This document shows positions 1 through 10,150 of a stretch of DNA of 64,000 nt, piece by piece (within the stretch, counting starts at the first letter, position 1; each line of letters starts with the position of its first letter). A program made the translations under genes and the position numbers. Source of the DNA: Setophaga petechia (taxonomy: Eukaryota > Chordata > Aves > Passeriformes > Parulidae); the NCBI GenBank assembly GCA_024362935.1, contig JANCRA010000007.1, positions 23,705,503-23,769,502 of the forward strand. The letters are read 5' to 3'. The notes beneath the pieces were generated by a model. The model searched no databases, was not told where the DNA came from, and was given only the letters and a program-made list of their open reading frames with translations.

Positions 1-859
1 GCATGGATTTTCTCCTCCAGAGCTGTTTCTTGCCATATCTTTGTGCAGCATCCATTGCACTTTAGTCTAACACCCCTAGTTTCCTCCAAACATGTCCTTG
101 CTCTGTCCTAGACCTCTTGTGTAATCCACCAGTTCCTTGACTGTAAAGTATAAACACCTTGCCTAAGTAGAACAGGGGTTTATTAATTTTTATCTTTTAT
201 CTTTTAATTTACTGAAGCTAAACTGTTCAATGGACTGCTTTAGATATGTTTCCTATTTTATAAAAAAAAAAAAAACAAACATTTTTTAAACTGTTTGCAG
301 TCTCTACAATGAAAAAGTAGATGTTTTCTGCCTAAAAGGAACTTCTACATTTACACCATAAAATAGTGTGATGAAATGTTGGAAACTGAAAGCCACTGGT
401 TCAAAGTGGCACATACAAAAATATTCATGCAGGTTTCTGACCACAGTGTTCAGGGGATGGGAAAGGGGCTACTGTGACTGTCAGTGGGTGTTGGTGTGAC
501 TTGGGGATGGGATATTTCTGCAATTCTCAGAAAAAAAAAAAGGGCAAGATTTTCTAATCTTAATTCCAGCCACATTTCAAGGCCTCAGACTGTAAAACTC
601 ATAAAGATATAGAACTTTATCCTAACTTTGTCCCAGCTGGACAGGCCTAGCCTAAAACCCCAGAGTCAGAATTCCCAGCCAGCTGGTTTCCTTGCAGTCC
701 TTTGCCTCTTTTGCCTTGGCTTTTAAGCTAAGAATGGGGGAACAACCTCCCCAGCCGGCTGGAGAGCTCTCCTGGGGGTTTGATGGCAGGGCCCAGTGTG
801 TGCAGAATGGATCCTGCGCTGCCTGCAGTCCCTGGGAGCCTTGCCCACATGCTGTTCTC
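1..859. other. Intergenic, AT-rich left end
   Basis: No gene recognised. It holds A-runs at 262-275 and 529-541, and unremarkable mixed sequence. Confidence 0.7.
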
Positions 860-1030
860 ATCTACAGGGGGTTATTTATAGCCGCTGATGCCAGGAATTC
901 GGCAGGGACGCTGCCGGGGAGGATAACAAGTTTCTCTTTAGGAGGAATGTTCCACCCCGACCGGAGGAGCAAAGAACAATAAAAGATGATTGATTTCCTC
1001 ACAGCCGCCTCGGAGCACGGTGCTATACCC
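860..1030. promoter_or_regulatory. Candidate distal enhancer with MEF2 and TEAD-type sites, CpG-retaining
   Basis: Nine or so CpGs fall within about 150 bp in an otherwise CpG-poor region, which suggests constraint or hypomethylation. The block holds TTATTTATAG (872-881, a MEF2 consensus match), GGAATG (944-949, an M-CAT/TEAD core) and AACAAT (975-980, SOX-type core). The combination is reminiscent of muscle enhancers. No protein is encoded. Confidence 0.4.
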
Positions 1031-4000
1031 ACACCAAGCATCCCAATGTGCAGGGCTCCCATTCCCTAGCTGATGTGCTCTGTGTCCAGCTGCAGGGTAA
1101 CACCAGTGGGCAGGCAGAGACCAGAGTGTGATATCCATGTTGGCTCACCAAACTGGACAGCTCCCATCATCTTCACCTGAGATGAGATAGAAGAGGAGGG
1201 AGGGGAGGGAGGGCTTGTAAGACCGTGTCTCTGGGCCTTCAGGCTCTTTCTATTTACATTCTTTGGAGTAAATTACTGAGGCTTAGAAATTTAGAGGGAA
1301 ATCACTTTGATTCTTAAACTATATGAATGAAGATGCAGATGGAGAGAGTAATGGCTTGAATTTATTAGTGTGCATAAAATTGTTGATGCTAATTTTCAGC
1401 TGTACACTAAGCAAACACTCGATGGGATTAAACTGGATCCCTTATTTAAACGAACTCACAAAATGTAATTTACATCTAGTTATTGTTTCCTACTCCTCCC
1501 AGACCCCTTCCCAAAGCTCCCTCTAATGTTGCCAGGTCTGTATTGCACCCTCTGCCTCCGGCTCTTCCATCACCTCAGGACAGCGTTGAGACTGCTGTAG
1601 GACCTTCACGGAGAGAGATTTATATTTAGACAGAGCTGTACTCTCTGAGATTTGTTCTCCAGAGGAACTTGCCTGGATTTTTTCCACTCTAGAGATGCAA
1701 TATTTTCCACTAGAGATGCCACTTAAGGATGGGGTTTTTTCCACTACCAATGCCAGTTATGAGCCTTTTCACCTCTCTTGGATTGAGCCATCACCAGCGA
1801 GCTCTCACAAAGAAGGGGAATCCCTGTTACAGGGCAGTGCCATGCTGTCATGCCTCGAGGATTTAGTGTACAGCCTTGTCTCCTGCCCTGCAGCCAGTCT
1901 GGATGCCACTTGGGCACAGCACTGAGTGTCTCCCCTGCTTTTTGACCCTACTACTGACACAGCCATGCCTGACATACAGCCTCCTGGACCAGGAATGACA
2001 CTGGAGAGATACAGCAGGGAAACAAAGCTCAGTAGGACCATGAGAGATAGTCTTCATGCCAGAAGTGTCCTCGTGCCTTGCTCTGTGCTCCCACACCTGA
2101 TCTGACATCACCTGCCATAAGAAAGGGAAGCTCAGCAACTGCCCTGAGACAGCAGAGAAGACTGGACAATCAAAAGTGTTTCTTCTTCCTGTAAAACTCA
2201 GGAGGTCTGCTGAAGATCCACTTATTAAGTGCAGCATGCCTGACCTCGGTGGGGTCCAGAGGTGCTGCAGGGATGTGAACTAATCAGATAGAAAAAATCT
2301 GTTCAGCTTCAGCCCTGACCACATGAACTAATCTTATAAATTTATTCCCTGCTCTCTGGTGCCTCCCTATGAGAGGAATCTGTGTTACAGAAAGTCTGGG
2401 TGTCACTGGAGGGTGGGAAGGCTGCAGAGGAGTAACAAAGCTGACAGCACATGTGGTAATACAGGAATACCACAGGAGCTGCTAATCCTGCTCCCCATGG
2501 CTGCTAGGACCCTGCCAGCAAGACCCGTGTGCTGGCATCCTATTGTCTGGCAGTGGCAGTGGGGGTTACAAGAGCTGGTCCAATGTGGAGCTAGAAATGC
2601 CTGCCAGGGGGCTGGCTGAGGGCAGGAAGAAGGAGAGGGCAGAGCAAGGGGATTACAGGGAGGTGCTGGAGCCACCTCTGCTTAGAGAAATCTCTTCATG
2701 CAGCACAGTTCTTTCTTTGGTGTCTGATGATGGTTGTAGGGTCCCACAATGTTTCTGTGTGCCTTGTGGGGGAAAAATCACCATGGTAGAACTGACAAAT
2801 GGTGAGTAAAAGGTGATCAAAATAAGTGAAGCTCACACCTTCAGCACAGCGCTGCATTCAGAGATTTCCCTTCCTAATGGCCAGGCAATATCTATCCTCA
2901 AGGCCCTGGGAAGCTCCCTGTGCTGGGGTGTGAGATGGATAATCTGCTTGTGGGAGCTGAGCTGGTTGGATATGTCTGGCTCCTGTGTCCCTGTGGTGGA
3001 GCAGACACAGGGATGAATGCAGGAGGAGTTTTGTGCTGCAAATCATCCTTGTCTTCTGAGCAGTGCTGAAGCCTTGCCACAAGTCTGCAAGGACAAGAAA
3101 GAGAGAGAGATTTGCAGAGTCCATCCCATCTAGTTGTCACATCTGTGCTTGGACAGCATCTGCTTGCCCTCTTTCATCCTCTGCACCTCCAGCTCCTGGA
3201 GACACTGCCCTGGGAATGTCACTGCTTAGGACATAAAGAAGAGATTGGAGGGACAAATCCTTCGCCCCTAGAGAGAAAAGGGCAGAGAGGCAAGGTCTGA
3301 AAGTGGGTGACAGGTACAGGAGCTGCTGTTCCTCCAGCAGGACAACAGACTTCTGGGCTCAGATAAAGACTGGAGAGGAGCCTGAGAGAAGAGATGGAAA
3401 GCCACTTCAGCATCTTCCCTCCCACCACGCCACTGAGAGCTGATCAACCCCGTGTCACCTTACAAGCCACTTAATCCCTTCCGTCACGCTTCTCAAGGAA
3501 GGGGGAGTGCGGGCCAAGCTTGAGCTGCCACCAGCTGCCCCTCAGTCATATGCTGAGCGTCCGCAGGAGCATGTGCAGGGGGACATGACTGACACCTTGC
3601 CAGTCTCCTGCACCTGGGAATTGCCCAGCCCTGCAACCTCAGACCCAGCTGGCTCTTTGATCTCTGTGGGGGCTGAAAACAGTTCCCTTCCACTCCAGCT
3701 TTGGAAAGGATAATTCTGATTTTGTCTGGACATATCCTCATATCCTGGCAGGTGTCAGTCTTGACTTCCAAGACACCATGGAGGGGGAGGTGGGAAACAG
3801 GAGGATTATAAAAATAAATAAAGTGTTGAAAACCCACTAATGTGCCCACCCTTCCTCTCAGTCCATGTGTTGGGGCCTTGTTAATCTAAGTAATTGCACT
3901 CTCCTTCCTACTAATGCCATCAGCCTCTGTAAGAGCAGCTACACAGTGTCTCCCACAGGAAATACCATCCTCAATGTTTTTGAGAGCCCTGGAGGTGGAA

Positions 4001-4999
4001 ATGTGTGTAGATGGAGGACCAGGAGGCAGCCTGTGCCATGTCTCAGCACTGGACAAAGTCATCCATGATCTTTATTACGGAAGGAAATAGAGACAACATC
4101 GGGCACATGCTGGGTGTGAGGACAGAGCAAAAACTCATGTTCTCCTCCGTTGCCCTTCTCTGGGTCTCACCAGCTGCTGCTCACACCATCTGAGCTGTGT
4201 GATAGATTAGTCTGCATTGTTCCCTGGAAGGAGCTGCTGTAGAAGTAAACCATTTACAAACCAGGGGCATCTAAAGCCATGAGTGTCCTCTACCTGCAAG
4301 AGGCATCTTTCAACCCATGCCAGAAGGACTTTAATATCAAGACAGAACTCCTGCTCTTGAGTACTCCAGTCCCAAACTTGGCAGAAGTGAAATAAGATGA
4401 GAGTTCCCTCACAAAGTTTGGTCTTTCTGTCTGTTAAGGCTTAAATTACAGACACAAAAGCCATGGCTGCTGACAGCTTCAGCCTAGATGGGCCAAGACA
4501 CTGCTTGGCATTGGCCCTCACCCTTCAGGGTGCTTAACCTTTGCTCCAGACAGTAAATTGATCTCACACCTGGCTGGGATGGGATGTGTGAGGTCTTAAA
4601 CTGCCTGAAGTCCAGGGGCAGAGACTTAAAGGAAGCTGTGGCTACACAAGGCTGCAAGGGAGGTCAGCATCCCGCCACCCCAGTGTCCCACATGAGCCCA
4701 GCAGGCACTTTTAGCTGGGCAATGTTCTCAGATCACAGTGTATTATACTACAGGACAAACTCCTAGATAGAACCAGTAAGTTTGGTCCGTTCTCCTGTGG
4801 GTTTCTGCAAGACTCACTGATGCCTTTTTTTCTCTCTTTCTTCATGTTCCTCAGGTCTCCTCTCTTTAACTATTGAGAGGAGTTAGACTCTAGATGACTG
4901 AGACAGCCAAAGTGTCCTTCTGACAGCTAATGCTGAACTCATTTTTTAGCCAGGCCTGTTGTTCACTAGAGTAACCAGAGTTCTGGGATGTTCAACAAA
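1031..4999. other. Intergenic, no gene recognised
   Basis: Mixed-composition, CpG-poor DNA. A GGGAGGGGAGGGAGGG tract at 1198-1213 matches a G-quadruplex pattern. The short open frames have no recognisable protein features and no supporting splice structure. Confidence 0.7.
1198..1213 (+). other. Predicted G-quadruplex tract
   Basis: Four G-runs of three or four bases separated by single A loops (GGGAGGGGAGGGAGGG). Single-base loops predict a stable parallel quadruplex. Any function is unknown. Confidence 0.6.
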
Positions 5000-5600
5000 G
5001 GCATGGTATGAACCAGAACAGGAAAAGACCGATCAGGTCAAATCTAAGGTCCACACAATCCTGCACCATGTCCGAGAGGAGACCTAATGTACTATGAAGT
5101 TTCTTCAGAATAGTTTCTCAATCTTCAGTGGGGAACTTCCTCAGTCAAACACTGTGGCTTTGTGTTTAATAGCAGCTGTTGTGCATTTTTCCCAATCATT
5201 TTTTTCAGTTCCTTTTTTAATTTCTTCAAACAGGTAACCTCCATGTATCCCAAGGCAAGGAGTCTCTCAGGTTAGCTGTACACAGCACAGTTTATCTTTC
5301 TGTTTATTCTCCTGCTGCTTTCACTTGACAGCCTTGGTTCTTACATTGAAAGGAACAGTGGACAGTCATTCCTTATTTACCTGTTCAATAGCATTCACCT
5401 CTATCACCTATCCTTCCTCTAGTCTTTCACCAGCTGAAAGGTCTCAGCTCACACTTGGCAATGTCAATCTTCTGACCATCCTTGTAGCTCTTCTCCATTT
5501 CCATGAGGTCCTGCTGATGCCCTGTGAGGGGGAAGACCAGGAGTCCACCCTAGAGCTCATTATTCCTCTTTGCTCACAGCAGGTGAGACATGCAGAGAGC
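5000..5600 (-). repeat. Possible very old antisense CR1-like remnant
   Basis: Parts of this stretch, for example CTTCTGACCATCCTTGTAGC near 5470, resemble reverse-complemented CR1 3'-region sequence. The match is weak and discontinuous, and I could not confirm a family. It abuts the + strand CR1 fragment at 5640. Confidence 0.22.
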
Positions 5601-5639
5601 TTCATGCCATTCCTTGGCACCAGTATCAAAGACAAATGC

Positions 5640-6022
5640 TGAAAATCTGACCTTGGAAGGAAAATTGAAGGAACTGGGCTTGCTTTGTCTGGAAAAGGAA
5701 AGGAGCAGAAGGCAGCAAGTAAAATGTATTTCTGTATATAAGGTTTTTATGCAAGGATAAGGATGAATTGCACTCCGTATTCAGCATGGGGACAAGATAA
5801 GGAGAGCAGGGTTCCATTTTCAGCAGGCATGATTTAGGTCTGATGTTAGGAAACTCCTCCAGCTCTGAGCACACACAAACCCTGGAACAAGCTGTCAGGA
5901 AGGGATGGAGCCTCTTTCACTGGCAGTATTTACCAGCAGGTTGGACACCCATCTGTTGGGAGGGTTTTGGGAGAGCTGTCGTGCAAGGCTGTCTCTCAGG
6001 GTCCCTTCAGCCTCACATTTCT
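5640..6022 (+). mobile_element. Old, degenerate CR1-type LINE 3'-end fragment
   Basis: Diverged but collinear with ancient amniote CR1 3' ends. It has AACTGGGCTTGCTTTGTCTGG, a TATAAGGTTTTTATGCAAGGATAAGGATGAA region, GATTTAGGTCTGATGTTAGGAAA, CCTGGAACAAGCTGTCAGGAA, an AGTATTTACCAGCAGGTTGGACACCCATCTG region, and a closing GGTCCCTTCAGCCTCACA. It resembles the older CR1-X/Y or L3-like lineages more than the copy at 37.2 kb. The open frame starting at 5905 begins in this element and is not a gene. Confidence 0.82.
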
Positions 6023-7099
6023 CCCTCCGCGTTCGCTCTGTCGAACATTGGGCAGGACAGACTGTGCCAGCCGGGCGCTGGAGAGGCTCTGCCAAAGGCC
6101 CTCGGGGGAGGAGCAGCACTAAGAGGAAATCTGTGCAAATCTATTATCTCTACTCTCTGCCCAAGGCAGGGAGGGTCTCAGTATCAGGCACATCCCCAGT
6201 GGGAGCTGCCTTCTCACCTCCCTCTGCTACCCCAAAATGTCACTGCTCCCATTACAGAAGACATGACAAACAAAAACTTGCCAGGGGCAGTGTGGATTTT
6301 GATCATTCGCATCCCCACTGGCTTTTCTTTCTCATTTTTCAGGGACATTTTGGGAACCCATGGACCACAGATTGGAAGATGTTTGTGACAATTACATGGG
6401 TTCATGTCCCTTCCAGGGTCATAGAGTCTGGAGCCAAGCTGAGAGACCCCATCCTTCTCATCTGCCTCAAGGCAGATGTGCCTGCTCACAGCTCTGAATC
6501 AGGCCATGTAAAAATGCCTCCAGTTTTGTCACATCACAGAGCTGGGCTGCTGTTAAGGCACCCATTCCTCAGCTGCCCAGGAAAGGTGGATGGACAAGCA
6601 ATGAACATCCAGTTGCCCAATGGATCTCAACGAGGATATTTTTAGAAATCTGAGGCATGAAGTTTTAAGAGTTTACATCAAAGGAGGTTATTGATGATCA
6701 CTTGTTTCTCTGTGAGAGCAGGGTGAATTGCCTACCAATGCATGCTGTGATACAGGTGTGGTGAAGAGGGGGATTAGCTAGGCCAGATGTGCACAGGCCA
6801 CCCAAGGGCATGGTGTCCAGGCAGTCACTTCCACGCTGTACCCCTGAGAACAGTCACATTCTGGCTGAAGATACCACTGAACTGCTCTGTCAACACTGCA
6901 TTCATTATGCAAACCTTCTTAAGTGACTGAGTTTAATTAATCTGTCCTCCATGGGCTGTCAGGACACATGTTAATGGTGGAGAATCATTCAGGTAGCAGT
7001 AACGATCCAGAGACAATGCTCAGCTCCCTCTCCAGATTTGTCTGTGTGGCCGATGCTGCACAGTCACTGTTGTGTGCTCTCCCTTCCTCTCTCCTGGCT
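6023..7099. other. Intergenic, no gene recognised
   Basis: Unique non-coding sequence. A homeodomain-type TTTAATTAATC sits near 6932, next to ATTATGCAAA near 6905, and may be the left edge of the conserved-looking block at 7.1-7.33 kb. Confidence 0.65.
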
Positions 7100-7330
7100 C
7101 ATGCAAGGCATGGCCACAAAGCAACCCATCTTTTTGTACTTGTAAACACATTTTACAGAGTTGTAAATGCTCTTATTGATTCCTCAGCCTTATTATCCTT
7201 GCTGCTCAGCCAAGAATCAACTTCCATTTGAGGATAAATTATTAATCAGGCTTCTTCAGGTCTATTTCATAATCATTTCCACCATTCTGGCTGTCACATA
7301 AGAAGGATTTGCATATTTATTCTGCCACTT
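7100..7330. promoter_or_regulatory. Candidate conserved non-coding element with POU octamer
   Basis: AT-rich unique sequence with a perfect octamer ATTTGCAT (7307-7314), TTATTAATCA (7239-7248), ATTGATTCC near 7176 and CATAATCATT near 7268. Clustered homeodomain and POU motifs in non-repetitive sequence resemble developmental enhancers. Conservation has not been tested. Confidence 0.35.
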
Positions 7331-8062
7331 TTCCCCAGAACAATACGTGGCAGCCCATGTTTACCTTCAGACTCTTAAATCACTTCCTCTACCTTATAAA
7401 AGCTTTGCTTTTAGACATAGCAGTCCCTGCACAGTTCAGTCCACATCCTTCTGACTCATTTGCTTAGTAGTGTATTTTTGCAGGCAAATACTTTTCCTTT
7501 TCACTTCTCTGCTTTTTCATTGCTTATTTATGATACCCTGTGGGGTAAAACTGTGTGGTTTGTTCAACAACCCATAACAAAAATACAGAAGCTTCCAGCC
7601 TGGTACTGACTGTCTTCAGTCCCAAGCCCAGCTTGCACAGAGAGAGTGTGTTGAGCAGATATTTTGGCTTTCAGCACTGGGTTTTTTCCCCAGATGGTCA
7701 CAGATGAGCAGCCTCATGCCTCATTCAAGGTGTGGCTGTGTTTCTGGGACAGGGGAGTGCTGCTCAATGGGAATTGTTTTGGGAATGGTGGGGAGGAGCA
7801 GGGATGGCACCTATCTAGGAACGGACAATGTTTACACTCACAGTAAGTCAAATGGTGGGGACTGAGCCACACCAAAGGTTAGTGTTTTAAGTAGCAACTG
7901 GGAAACTGAGGTTCAGACCAAACCAATGCCTTGTGCCAGGCTTTGGAGCGGGATGGTGTCAGAGTCAAGGAAGCCTCCAAAATTCCAGTCTTTAAACAAC
8001 CCTAGGAGAGATACTTGGGTGTCCCGGTCCCTCTGAACACAGGGTGGGAAGGCAGAGAGCAG
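7331..8062. other. Intergenic, no gene recognised
   Basis: Unique CpG-poor sequence without recognisable coding, RNA or repeat features. Confidence 0.65.
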
Positions 8063-8150
8063 GCAGATTCACCCCAGCACGGCCCTCATCCTTGTTTTGT
8101 CCATGGGCAGATTCACCCCAGTGCTGTTCTCGTCCTTGTGCTCTCCCGTT
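8063..8150 (+). repeat. Two-copy 44-bp tandem repeat
   Basis: Both copies begin GCAGATTCACCCCAG and continue with a diverged TC-rich half including CTTGTTTTGT or CTTGTGCTCT. The unit is 44 bp (8063-8106 and 8107-8150). It is a degenerate minisatellite with no coding meaning. Confidence 0.75.
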
Positions 8151-8484
8151 ATGGCTCCCAAGAGTTTCCACGCCGCAGGCAAGTGCACAGGCTGATTCCT
8201 TCCAGCAGATGGTAGCAGGAGTAAACAAGGGGATGGGCATCCACTCTGGGATCCCTGGCTGTGCACCGCAGTGTTGCTCCTCGTCTCCTGAGAGAATGGC
8301 TGCCAAGAAAGCAGCACCCAGAGTCAAGGCACCAAGGGTGCTACGGCCCTTCCTTATTGACAAGGCCATGGACACCGTGAGTTTAATGAAGGACACACCA
8401 TTCCTACAGTGAATTCAGACATGGAATGGCAGGCAGGTGTGTTTGTAGACTGAGTGGCCAGTTGGGGTGGGTTAGCCAAGGTGA

Positions 8485-8580
8485 CAGCCATGGCACAGGC
8501 CAGAATGGTTGCCGTGGCTCTGGGCAAGATGTCAGCCATGGCTCAGGCCAAAAGAGCTGTCGCAGCACTGGGCAGGATCT
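8485..8580 (+). repeat. Two-copy 48-bp tandem repeat
   Basis: The copies 8485-8532 and 8533-8580 both start CAGCCATGGC and share CAGGCCA and CTGGGCA segments. The 48-bp period keeps a reading frame open, so the apparent repeat peptide is a by-product of the minisatellite. Confidence 0.8.
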
Positions 8581-9880
8581 GATTTACAGCCCCATTTTTC
8601 CCAGATTGCTTTTGGACTGTGGTTCATCCACTTGAGACCTTGCAACCCTGTTCTCTCAGGGGTGACAAGATAGCAGACCTTGACTTTGCCCACAGCTCCT
8701 CAGGTTTACTCCAGTGGCACTCCCAGTTTCCTTCCTTTTCTCTTTGTCCTTCCCCCACATGCCTGTTTTTATCCCTCCTCTCCTGTTTTATCACCAGTAG
8801 TGATGACTTTCTGCAGGCCTTCAAGATCCAAATTTTTAACACCAGGGCACTGCAGGGAAATTCCCGTTCATTTTTTTGGCAGAGGAAGTTTCAAAATGTG
8901 ACATTAGTGTAACAAGAAGAGAGGATGCCAATGAATAAGGAATTGAGAGGAGCTGTAAAGCACTCAGTTTTACAGAAGGACTTGGATGGTTGAGGTGTGC
9001 ATGGTGCAATGAAGACATGGCTGTGGCACGTCTAGATGTGAAGTCATGAGATAGTTTCTCCAACAGCTCAGGCTGTGCCCTGGCTCCTGTATAGCTTGCA
9101 GGCTGGTCTGCAAAGCTGTGTTGCTATATCCTATCTTGCCAGCTTCCCACCTCCAAGTGGTCCAGTTCCCATTAGTCGGCTCACTTTTCCAAGGTCACAG
9201 CATGGGACTGGAGGATTGGGGTGCTCCTCCATGAAGGTGTGGAGTTTACAGATGTTGAGAGCTGAAGTTTGAGGAGGTGATGGCACAGTGCTGGGAAGGG
9301 GAGAGCCTGTTTCTTCTGTGGGGGGACCCATGGGGCAAGTGCTGTTCTGTGTGACATTTGACAGGTCTGCAACATATGCTGCATCCCACTGCAGGCTGAG
9401 GCTATCCTCCAAACCAGCTTCCAGCCTGTCTCAATGTGAGGTTAAATCCTTGCTCAGGATAAAGAAAGTAGAGAAGCAGCAAATGGAACCAATCAATTTG
9501 CTATCTGAAAACCGATCAATTTGTGGGGACCCCTTCCCATCCAAAGACAGGGTGGGAACAGGTCCAGCCACTCTGTGCATGCAGGAAAGATCAGTGGGCA
9601 GCCCATAATAAACCCTAAATGTATTTCCAGCCATAAAATGCTTGACATGCCTTCAGAGAGGCTGTTGAAATCCCTGATTTGCAGCTGGCACTCATTTTCC
9701 ATTGCAGGTAATAAAAAGACTGAGCCAGAGTGCTCAGATATTTCATCGTTGGGGTCCATTGCCACCCCCCAGCCTAATGTCCAGATCAGCAGGACTCACA
9801 CACCTCCTCCTCTTCCTTCTCAGGGCTCTCCTTTCCCTTCAAACAGTATCCGGACCCTGCAGGTGATGGGAGGGTGAGAT
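8581..9880. other. Intergenic, no gene recognised
   Basis: Unique non-coding DNA, with several short open frames on both strands that resemble nothing known. Confidence 0.65.
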
Positions 9881-10150
9881 AACAAGCAGGAGTGGTGATT
9901 TCAGGAAGTGGTTGGGACTTGTAAATCCTCACAGGGGCTTCCTCTGTCAGAGGAGCTATCCGGGCAGCGGGGCATGTGCTGGCTGAAGTCATGCCTGTTA
10001 GGGAGGTATTTGTTCTTCTGGCCCCCACGGCCCAGGCCGGTTGCCGTAACATCCCTCGAGCCGGGATCTGGTTGCAGCAATAAAGTTGAGCGGGTTGGGT
10101 TCCTGGCTGGACAGGAAAGAGTTATTGATCAATGCCATGGATCCTTCCCA
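9881..10150. promoter_or_regulatory. Candidate conserved non-coding element, CpG-retaining
   Basis: About eight CpGs are concentrated between 9958 and 10095, in a region with few CpGs on either side. It ends in AATAAAG and GTTATTGATCAATGCCATGG (10121-10140), which includes the palindrome ATTGATCAAT. Composition suggests constraint. There is no coding signal. Confidence 0.33.

Noticed and set aside
5905..6645. 246-codon plus-strand open frame
   Set aside because: It begins inside an ancient CR1 3' untranslated fragment and runs into unrelated unique DNA; no protein resemblance.
8426..8635. Open frame with a repeated SHG-GQ type peptide
   Set aside because: The repetition comes from a 48-bp minisatellite whose unit is a multiple of three, not from a protein repeat.
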